This document shows positions 55,470-64,000 of a stretch of 64,000 bases of DNA, piece after piece. Source of the stretch: Schizophyllum amplum (lineage: Eukaryota; Basidiomycota; Agaricomycetes; Agaricales; Schizophyllaceae); assembly GCA_007026445.1 (NCBI GenBank), contig VDMD01000097.1, forward strand, positions 1 to 64,000. The letters run 5' to 3'. The notes under the pieces are model-generated. The model saw only the letters and a program-made list of their open reading frames with translations, was not told the DNA's origin and did not search any database. Position numbers and translations under genes: made by a program. Every line of letters starts with the position of its first letter. Position 1 is the stretch's first letter.

Positions 55470-58400
55470 CCGAGGCGATGAAGGGACGGAGAAAGAGAGG
55501 AAATGTAAAGAAACGCGTCTTTCCGAAAGGGCGCAACCTTTATACATAAACCCCGCGTCACATGACGTCGTAAATTTAGGTTCCGAAAACTTGGATGGCG
55601 CTGCGCGCCGCTCCACAACCACCAGTCCTTTCCCATTGTTCTCCTCCAGGCAGTGGCGCCGCCCATTGTCGTTCATCGTTTGTGGTGCTTTACAGGGCGA
55701 TCCTGTCCTTTCTCTTGTCCTCCCTCGTCCGATCCTCGACAAGGCACGCCGAGGCGGCCTCGTCCCAGCATCGCGTGCACGTTGCCTGACATGAGCTTCT
55801 TCGATTCCTTCTCGTCTCTTTCCAATTTTTTGACCCAGTTCGTAGCCAATGACATGTCGTTGCCACGACGCCTTGGTTACGCATTGTAGCCACGAACTTC
55901 GAAGCTCCTCTTTGGCCGGGCTGCGCAAGACTGCTCCTTTGGGCGACGCGATGCTCTGCCTTCGGGTCCGATGCGATGCTCACGAAAGCCGAGCTCGCCC
56001 ACGCGCCAAAGACCACACAAACCATCCTAAAACATGGTCGGTCCACCGAGAAGACGAAGGCCTCTAAAAGGACCATCGCAGACCCAAAGAGCGGCGATAC
56101 TATTAGAGCCCAAGGATTCGACCCTTCGGTCGCTCTACATACGCCGCCCAGCGTACGGATTACGCTCAAGCCTGCATGTTGAACAGAGCGTCCCTGGAAG
56201 ACGGGCGACATGTCATCTGGTAGACAGGCAACGACAAACACGCTTCCGCCTGCCGGCAAACAGCACCTTCATGTTACATACCTGTACGTGCTCGTCATGC
56301 GTCCCGTTCATAGAGGTCTGTAGATATCAGGTCTACGCAGTATGTGACAAGATGCAAAGCCTTAGCCCGTTCGCTATCTGCATGTCCGTGCCTCCCATCC
56401 CCGGCCGTATGTGCACGCACCTGCTGCGCCCGCGCGCCTCGAGGACACCCCGAGAACGCATCTCGTGTATTGATAGCCCGTCCATTGTTCCCAAAACGCA
56501 ACCCCGTTGTGTATCCCAACAAGGCAGGTCTTCTTGTGTCCGGATATGGCACTGATAAGCGCCTTGATGCGGTATGTGCCCCGGATCTGCTACCTGCCCG
56601 CGCGTACTAACTTGCCCGCTGTAGAGCCTACTACCTTCCCTGTGCGTCTGCCCGCCCCGGGCACTCACCACTGCCGTCACCCGTGCTCGGACGGATATAG
56701 CGCTCGTTCCCATGATCATGTTGATGCACAGCCGTGTTGCCAGCGCATGTAGGGCAGAGGGCATCAACGAGGCGGTGGAAGATGAACGCAGACGAGAGAG
56801 AGAAGACAAGTTGGAAGGGGACGATGGCAGAACGCGTTCGGCGCAACGACAGGAAGCCCAAATCGCAATCGCGGGGTGGCAGACATCTCGCAACCGCGAG
56901 GTGGCAGACGAGAGGTCGATGAAGCAAGGCCTGCTGAATATGATGAGGCGTGCTGGATAGGGTGAGGCGTGGTAGGTGAGATGAGATGCGCATGTCGCGT
57001 TAGATGAGATGGAACGTGCCCACAAAGGCCGAGCAGGATTAGCTCGCGCGGGCGGCGTGTTCGTCTGTCATTCATCTTTCGACATTGTGTCGCAACAGTT
57101 AACATTAATATTGAGTCATCTAGCGGATTATTCATTCGCGCCTGTTCGGTGACCGAGGATTGATAGAGGCGAATTGTCGATAACATGCGATAAGTCGCGT
57201 TGGCAGACGGTGCGGTGCGCCCGACGGCCTGCCCGCTGCCGCATCATAGGTCATGATCATGGTCTAGTGAAGTCGTTGGACGCGACCCTGTCGCGCTGAG
57301 CTCGATTTTGTCCGCGGGATTTGTCGACCTTGCCCGGCTAGTTGTGACAGTGTCCGCTACTTATGCCGACCTCCTGCGCTGGAGTCGACCTCGTCCGCTC
57401 GGCCGCGTCCGCTGAAACTGACCCGGTCCGTGGCCTTCGACGTGTCTTGACATTCTGCACGTATTCGACGCACCGCCAACGATTTCCCACAAGCAGCGCC
57501 ACCCAAGACCAGCCGCGCTGCCACCTCCGATCAGCCGCGACATCAGCGCCGACGTGCCGCGCCAGCATCGTCGGCCAGCCGCCCAGTCAGCGCTGGCATC
57601 TCGCGAGTGCGCTACGACATTCCGCCGGTGTGCTTTGGCATTCCGCCAGTCACCAGCGACATCCCACCTCGTCAGCTCCGGGCCTAGTACAGAGAAACAC
57701 GACACGTACCCGCATGCCAGCAGGGCCCGCCTTGTCTAAGTCGACAAAGCTAGTAGGTCTGCCGCCGAAGTCCGACGGTAGTTTCGCGAGCCAGTCGCCA
57801 CATCCCAAGCTAGGCGTCACATCCTGAGCTAAGGAAGCCCCTCCCTCTCCTCACATCAACGTCTGGGGGAGCGTCTACGACACACCCAGCGAGCTTGAGC
57901 TTATGGCGCCCCGACACGAGCAACAACCCTCGAAGAAGATGATTGGACTCACCTTGCAATGACACGTTTGATGATAGGGTGTAAAGAGGAATGGGCTACG
58001 CACCTTGACGAACGTACGAGGGGTTGCGGCGAACGAGGGTCGCGCGAATGGGAGTTGCGCGGATGGGAGTTGCGCGGACGAGGGACTGACATCTTGATAT
58101 GGGCCCCGGCGCCCGCAGTGAAGGCCGGCAGTCTTCGCAGACGACCGTTCGGGATGCCAGGATGGAGTTCCAAGTCCGATGCCTACACTACCGTCTAGGC
58201 ACGCGCGTGTAGACATCCGTGCCATCAGCAGGCCGTCGCCCCGAGTCACCTCGCGGTGACACTTGACTTGAAGGCGGCAGTCAGCTTCGCGACTCGCTTG
58301 GGCCCCAGGCATGGGCGAACATGGTGCGAATGGTGGACACGGAGTAGTCCCCGATCCGAGCAGCCGGTTCCTTTGAGTCTTGACGTCCTCGAGCGCGTCG

Positions 58401-58900
58401 GCGACCCGAGGATGCTACAATAAGAATGAGGGAGTGTAGGTAATGAATGTGGCGATGGCGACGTGGTCAGCATGCCCGTCGCCTGCGTGTTCCTCTCCTA
58501 CATAATGTCCTATATCGCTTTCGTGGTGCTATGATCGACTTCGTCGAAAACTTCGTTGCCCGTGGCAGCGAGAACGTCGGTGTTGACGCATTGGAGCGGG
58601 GTATATGCGCTACTTTTGTGCGTCGGTGTTGTTTCCGTCGGTAAGACAGCGTAGGGAAATACAGTTAACGGCCTCGAAGCCGGTCGAGCAGAACGAGTGG
58701 GAGGATGTGACCGGTAGCTTGGGGACCTCGGTGAGAGGCGCAGAGAGCTCCCATGCGCCAAGGAGGACCCTGTGGGTGGGTGGGCGGTCGACTGATCCAT
58801 CACTGTGCGAGACGAGTGAGGAGCAAGGTCATTAGAAGAATGGGCAGACGTACGGAAGGCGACCTAGTTGCTGAGGGGAGTAGAAAGATTGCGCTCGATT
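55470..58900. other. Gene-poor stretch, nothing recognised
   Basis: The longest frames (for example 56333-57025 on -, 57363-57827 on +) have no recognisable domain and overlap frames on the other strand. 57490-57700 contains degenerate GACATTCCGCC/CAGCCGC-type repeats. Confidence 0.35.
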
Positions 58901-58928
58901 TGGAGCCTCCGAGCCCCAGACGTTCTGC

Positions 58929-59302
58929 TACCCCCCCCCCCCCCCCAACCCCCAACCCCCAACCCCAACCCTACTAACCCCACCCTCGCCCCTCGTTGCG
59001 TGTCACGTATCAGATGACGATCTGGATCCACTACCACAAGGTACGGACTGGTCCTCTTGCGGACGGAGATGACGACCTTGAGATACGACACACGACGTCG
59101 ACATGATTGAATGGGAGACGGGAGCAGAGGATTGGGGAGGTGGAGGGTAGGAGGAGGACGGGAGTAGGGGGAGGGACGGGGGTAGGAGGAGGAGGAGCAT
59201 AGGAAAAGAAGCGGGGGTAGGAGGTGGCGGGTGGGAGATGGCCTCCGAAGGATAGAGGATAAGAGGGGGAGGGGGAGGGGGAGGGGGAGCAGGGGGGAGT
59301 GG
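58929..59302. repeat. C-tract and purine-rich (G4-prone) tracts
   Basis: 58929-58985 contains a run of about 17 C followed by CAACCCC-type repeats. 59110-59302 is a purine-rich tract with many GGGGGA and GGAGGA blocks, including a perfect (GGGGGA)n run near 59268-59290. G-quadruplex or triplex formation is plausible. The tracts face each other across ~150 bp on opposite strand bias. Confidence 0.8.
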
Positions 59303-59376
59303 CGACAAACAGATGAGGATGTACGCGCCGCTCCGGTAGTGGGCGCTGTGAGGGACGGCACGTTTCATCCGTTCAT

Positions 59377-59894
59377 CTAGAGGGCGACGATAATAGCCGA
59401 GAGATCGATACCTTCCTCGGCGGTGGCGACGACGAGGGCCATGGTTGTGCGATCGAGCATGCGCTGCGTCGCGGGTGAGTTGATGGGACGACTCAGACAC
59501 ACTACGTGCGCGAGATCTGCGACACCCGGACGGGTGATGCCTTGGGAAAGGGGGAGAGGGCGGCTGGTGCGGAAGGTTGAGCGTTGCGGGAGGTTGAGCG
59601 TTGCGAGCGATGTGGGCGACGGGGGTAGAGGATTGAGCGCGTATGTGGGCGGACCCTTCGGCATTTATGTCGGGCAGCACCCATGCATAAAAATACCGGT
59701 GGGCGGCGGCAACGGCGGAGGCAGAGGCTCCCAGCACTGGAGGCCCGGAGGCGGCGGTGGCTGCTGGCGGAGCCATCTGACGCTGGGACGGAAGAGGCTG
59801 ATACGGCGTCGGCGGCAGCGGCGTCGGCAGCGGTGGCGAAGGCGGAGTGCGCGCGGCGGGGTCGGGCGGCACTCTGTTGTTGAGCAAAATTCAT
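59377..59894 (-). other. Possible small gene, unresolved
   Basis: On the - strand, frames contain YFYAWVLPDINAEG and GVADLAHVVCLSRPINSPAT...ALVVATAEEGIDLSAIIVAL, which look more protein-like than their shadows. I cannot build a consistent exon chain or name a family. A 19-bp direct repeat (GCGTTGCGGGAGGTTGA type) lies inside at about 59580-59610. Confidence 0.2.
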
Positions 59895-59987
59895 GACTGG
59901 AGGGGGTGGGGGGCGAGGGCGGGCAGGGAGACGAGATGGCGGCGAGAGGCTGCCCTTTTATACGCGCGCCCCCGTCGCTGCCGCGGT

Positions 59988-60062
59988 TGTCGTCATCCCG
60001 CAAACATATCGTCATTCCGCTGGGGGCGTCGTCATCCCGCCAGGGGCGTCGTCATTCCGCGG
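59988..60062 (+). repeat. Four spaced copies of CGTCATYCCGC
   Basis: CGTCATCCCGC or CGTCATTCCGC occurs four times at about 19-20 bp spacing between 59990 and 60060, in one orientation. The spacing of roughly two helical turns suggests either an array of protein-binding sites or a short degenerate tandem repeat. No function is known to me. Confidence 0.6.
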
Positions 60063-60221
60063 GTGGGAGGGAGTGGGGGCGTCGCGGGCGACGGTGGTGG
60101 GCGAGTGCGCGCCGATCCGATCACTGAGATGTCACGGTCATGACGACGCGTGATCGCGTCCAGTCACAATGTTCAATTCTTTTCGGTACCACAGCGTAAT
60201 GCCTTCCTATCGCGGGATTGC

Positions 60222-60712
60222 TTACTTAAGACAATCAAGGGAACTGTCCCTCGCGCCTTCCACCTCTTCCTTACTGTCAGAGTCCGCGCTAATATGTATG
60301 CTATTGACTACGGACATGGATAGGTCCTTTAATTTCCTCCGGCTCGTCTGCCTCATCAACCTCACGCTCGATAGGATCCGCTTGACGAGATGGCCGACAC
60401 TGATGCTCTTGAGAGATGCGATGACCGTGAGGTCGTTTTTTGCGTGATCTTCGTGTAGTGCGTTGTGGACTGTGATTGTAGACGGCGCGTGATTCCTGCT
60501 GCTTTGTGCTTGTCGCTTAGAGGTAAGCTCGCTGGCCCTGCTAGGTATCTCGGGCTATCCCAGCAAGTAGATGGTAATGTGCAATGCAAAGTGCGGATGA
60601 GAGCGTAAACATGCGAGACGGCAGCGCCGAGAGCAAGCCAAGAAATGATAAACAATGCCGCCGAGAACAATGGAACAATGATATACGTGATGTCATCCGC
60701 AAATCTCCTTTT
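60222..60712 (-). other. Possible membrane-protein gene fragment beside inverted-repeat element
   Basis: Just left of the inverted-repeat element, the - strand reads ADDITYIIVPLFSAALFIIS followed by WLALGAAVSHVYALIRTLHC, a likely transmembrane helix. After a probable intron comes KNDLTVIASLKSISVGHLVK and a stop at 60222. No start codon is visible: the frame reaches the element boundary at 60726. This could be the 3' end of a gene interrupted by the insertion. I do not recognise the family. Confidence 0.3.
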
Positions 60713-60725
60713 TTGTCCATGTTGC

Positions 60726-61805
60726 GCAGGCTCCTACCCACCCGGCACGGCAGGTAGGGTCTTATACTGAGGGAGAGGGCGACAAGAAGAAGAGCGACAT
60801 ACCTATATAGCACTAGCATAAGAAGCCTGTCACTTTATTTGATCCGCCCATTTCACCCTTACCTGCCTTAGCCGGCTGGACGAATACATTTGTAAACAAG
60901 CGGGCCGCGGCGCGCCGCCGCTCCCAAATCCGAAAGCGCGAATTCGCTGGCCCCGCTCGAAAACGCCGTTGAGCACAGCGGGGCGCGGTTCGCTGCCTGT
61001 AAATTCGCGCACGGGCGTGTATAGTGCTACTGTAATGGAAATAGTCCTTTTCCCCTCGAAAAACGGAACACAAAATTCCGTGTTGACCAACTCGCGCTGA
61101 ACTTGGCGCTGTTTGTGCCGTAGCAGACGACACAGGTGGTCAGGCGTTGTAAGACAACCTCAAAAGCGCTTAGATAGAGTCCCGAGAGACTCTTGACTGG
61201 CCCAGAGATACCTGGGCAGCTCAAAGCTACGATGGGCGAGCAGGTTGTGGGTGGACATCCACAGCCTTGACTCTGTCATCACGCGGCAGAGGACCAAGGG
61301 ACGTGTTCTCTGCTCCGGAAAAGTCTTCAAAAGTTCTCAGTTTACTCCTTGCATCCATTTGAGTATCTTGGAGGAAAGGCAGCGCAGGTGAAACTGCCCA
61401 AGGCCTCCAACGCAGCAAACAGCGCCAAGTTCAGCGCGAGTTGGTCAACACGGAATTTTGTGTTCCGTTTTTCGAGGGGAAAAGGACTATTTCCATTACA
61501 GTAGCACTATACACGCCCGTGCGCGAATTTACAGGCAGCGAACCGCGCCCCGCTGTGCTCAACGGCGTTTTCGAGCGGGGCCAGCGAATTCGCGCTTTCG
61601 GATTTGGGAGCGGCGGCGCGCCGCGGCCCGCTTGTTTACAAATGTATTCGTCCAGCCGGCTAAGGCAGGTAAGGGTGAAATGGGCGGATCAAATAAAGTG
61701 ACAGGCTTCTTATGCTAGTGCTATATAGGTATGTCGCTCTTCTTCTTGTCGCCCTCTCCCTCAGTATAAGACCCTACCTGCCGTGCCGGGTGGGTAGGAG
61801 CCTGC
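60726..61805. mobile_element. Inverted-repeat DNA element, 390-bp arms, 8-bp TSD
   Basis: The arms 60726-61115 and 61416-61805 are inverted repeats of 390 bp, with at least 261 bp identical where the two encoded frames can be compared. They enclose a 300-bp unique loop. The outer ends read GCAGGCTCCTACCC and its complement. The flanks carry a direct repeat CATGTTGC: it ends at 60725 on the left and begins at 61805 on the right, so the last base of the right arm overlaps it. This is the 8-bp target duplication of a hAT-type insertion with CAGG termini. Neither arms nor loop encode a transposase. The near-perfect arms suggest recent insertion or gene-conversion between arms. Confidence 0.88.
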
Positions 61806-62043
61806 ATGTTGCGTCCATGCGTCTCTCCTCTTCGTTTCATCATACCCTTCTTCAGAATCACCGAAACTTCCACGCCTCTGGTAAACGACATGGATATCCA
61901 AAGATGCTGAGTTTGTAGGTCTACGCAGCGTCCATCAAGACAGAGAGTTGTCGCTCTGTTCACCGTTCAACGATCTCGGGCAGACCTCCTCTGTTTATTG
62001 GAAGACATCACCATATCATCACATCGCCTTCAACGACATTGCA

Positions 62044-64000
62044 ATGGACGATTACGACTTAGGCGCGCCGATACAGGATGCGGCTTTGCAAGTGAACGAC
62101 AATGTCCGCCATCGTTCACGATCGGGCGTGCAGTCAAACGGCGACGCGACCCCCCGCCCCTCTGGAGAGGGCAAGCGAGATCCTGCGACCGACCCCGATG
62201 AACCCTCACCCTCCACGTACACGAGAGCCAAGTGAGTCGCGCCGTGCGATGCTCCGAAGTCGGGCTGATCCAATCGTTCAGACGGTGGTGGCTGGCATCC
62301 ACCGGCTTTCCGTTGATAGCTGGCACATTTGGCCCGCTGGCGAACTTGTTCTCGGTCTGCGCTCTTGTCCAAACATGGCGTGTACGGATACTGCCAGGGG
62401 GAACGGAGACAACCGGAGAGCGTGTCGCGGACCCTCACTGGTAAGTGCTTGACTACGTAGACGAAGAGACTGCGTTACTGAGAGGCAAGCTTATAGGGTC
62501 CTTGCGCCGAATGTCGCCTCATTGGCTCTCGCGGTCATTGCGAACGTCTTTCTGCTCATGAACTTTGGACGGAGGCTGCGCTACACGATCGCTCAGCCCT
62601 TGACTGTTGTGCTCTGGTACGTGTGCCATTCCAGAGTTGCTTTCGCTCCTAACAGGCCTGTAGGTATCTCTCGTTCGCCCTCCTCCTTATCCCATTGGCA
62701 CTCACCAAGCACCTCATCCTCTACCCTCAAACCGAGTACGCCTTCTCGCAGTCATACTACTACGCCATCATCTCCAGCAGCGTCTACTTCGTCATCTCCA
62801 CCCTGCTCCTCGCCAACCTCCTCGGAGCTGTTGTCTTTAAGGCCTACCCGCCCTCCTTCGGCTCGCTCACCGTCCCCCAGCGCACGCTCATGCTGCAGAC
62901 CACGTCCTACGTGTTCTACCTCGCCCTCGGCGCCGGCGTCTTTGCCAGCATCGAGGGCTGGGCCTTCGTCGACGGCCTCTACTGGGCCGACTACACGCTC
63001 CTCACCTGCGGCCTCGGCACGGACTTCCCGCTCTACCACACCCTCTCGCGCGCGCTGCTCATGCCGTACGCGGTCATAGGCATCACGATGATCGGTCTTG
63101 TCATTGGGAGCATCCGCGCGCTGGTCCTGGATCGCGGCGCGACGCGATGGTGCAGCGCCGGCTGGAGAAGGAGCGCGCGAGGTGGTTGGCGGGGTTGAGG
63201 GACGTGAAGGACGTGCAGGCGTGGGAGAAACGCGAGTTTGAGGCGATGCGGCGGATACAGAAGAGGGCAGATTTCATGCGGCGGTACATGGCGCTCGCGA
63301 CCTCCTCGTTCGCCTTCGCTGTGCTCTGGCTCGTTGGCGCGCTGGTGTTCTGGTACTCGGAGGTCAGCTTCTCGCTCAGGCTTCAATCCCTACCATCTGA
63401 CGCCCTCCTAGAACCTCCCACAAAACTGGACGTACTTCGACGCGCTCTACTTCGCCTACACCACCCTCCTCACCGTCGGCTACGGCGACTTCTACCCGCA
63501 GTCCAACGCAGGCAAGCCCTTCTTCGTGCTCTGGACGCTCATGGCCGTGCCCACCATGACCGTCCTCATATCGAACATGGGTGACACCGTCGTCGTCTCC
63601 TGGGTCAAGCAGGGCGTGCTGTGGGTTGCCGAGCGCACCGTTATGCCTAATATGGTGCAGGAGTACGGTGGTGGAAGCGGCCTCGGGAACGGCAGCGGTC
63701 AGAAGAACGAGTTCGCAGGCGAGGTGGAGAAGCTCGGCGCGGCGGTGCAGGGCGTGGATGAGGAAATGGCGCAGGACACGGATGGGCAGGCGGCGTCGGG
63801 GAGGGCGGGGCTGATCCGGAGACTGGCGCAAGAGGTGCGGGCTGCGGCGAGGGATGTGGGCACGGAGAAGACGTACGAGTGGGAAGAATGGTCGCGGTGG
63901 ATGACACTCGTGGGCGATGCGGACGAGTGGCTGGCGGAGAACCGCGGCGGGTGGTCGCGGGAGAGACGCAGCGAGCGGTCGCAGGACAATCGCAGTGAGA
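62044..64000 (+). CDS. TOK-type outward-rectifying two-pore potassium channel (3' end outside window)
   Basis: Plasma-membrane K+ channel with two pore domains per subunit, as in yeast Tok1. Model: exons 62044-62231, 62282-62440, 62497-62616, 62664-63362 and 63412 to beyond 64000. Four hydrophobic helices precede the first pore (from FPLIAGTFGPLANLFSVCAL through SVYFVISTLLLANLLGAVVF). Pore 1 filter is TLLTCGLGTDFP and pore 2 filter is TLLTVGYGDFYP, followed by TLMAVPTMTVLISNMGDTVV, a TOK signature. At about 63142 the frame must gain one base to pass from VLDRGA to MVQRRLEKERARW; both sides are clearly the same channel. The visible C-terminal tail is charged and cytoplasmic. No stop is reached in the window. 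Confidence 0.88.

Noticed and set aside
56333..57025. 230-aa - strand frame
   Set aside because: No recognisable motif, competing frames on the other strand, no promoter or intron logic.
60830..61701. Two identical 86-codon frames as a gene pair
   Set aside because: They are the same stretch of the two inverted arms read in opposite directions; no domain and no gene context.

Overview
The window looks like nuclear DNA of a mushroom-forming basidiomycete (Agaricomycetes, probably a wood-decay polypore; the order is inferred). The reasons are GC-rich coding DNA, many 45-60 bp GT-AG introns, and a gene mix typical of that group: F-box/LRR genes, a pectin methylesterase, an AA11 chitin-active monooxygenase with an X278-like tail, a tnp2 CACTA transposon, a GT32 glycosyltransferase, RCE1 and a TOK-type potassium channel. 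I rebuilt exon structures by eye from splice sites, phase continuity and family motifs. Coordinates given as exon lists are my own models.

Layout. 0-9.3 kb: a two-gene CACTA element (tnp2 transposase on +, a second protein convergent on -). 10.2-15.5 kb: two F-box genes and a nucleotidyltransferase-like gene. 15.8-16.1 kb: a small inverted-repeat element. 16.7-18.1 kb: a secreted pectin methylesterase. 18.2-21.9 kb: a tandem duplication carrying two flavin-reductase-like genes of identical exon architecture. 24.5-27.3 kb: an F-box-like gene and a Ser/Thr kinase. 27.6-33.3 kb: two intron-containing tRNA-Lys(UUU) genes in opposite orientation flank a long membrane-anchored aspartic protease, whose intron holds a 19-bp minisatellite. 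33.4-37.3 kb: an F-box gene and a paralogous membrane-anchored aspartic protease in divergent orientation.

38.0-45.2 kb: an intact short-chain dehydrogenase and its decayed inverted copy, with a GT32 gene and a 582-bp hAT-like MITE between them. A second hAT-like MITE follows at 45.3 kb. 45.8-49.6 kb: the CAAX protease RCE1 and a 16-exon phenol-hydroxylase-like FAD monooxygenase, convergent. 50.7-51.3 kb: a fragment of a GATA transcription factor gene cut off inside its zinc finger. 53.9-55.3 kb: the AA11 monooxygenase. 55.4-60.7 kb: mostly gene-poor, with C-rich and G-rich repeats. 60.7-61.8 kb: a 1,080-bp element made of two 390-bp inverted arms with an 8-bp target duplication. 62.0 kb to the end: a TOK potassium channel that runs off the window.

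Two themes stand out. Local duplication has been frequent: tandem flavin reductases, inverted dehydrogenases, divergent proteases, inverted tRNAs. Small non-autonomous DNA transposons with 8-bp target duplications are also frequent. Three otherwise convincing genes each need a single-base frame correction, which may be assembly error or early decay. The genes do not form one pathway. Several are secreted or surface degradative enzymes suited to growth on plant and fungal cell walls.
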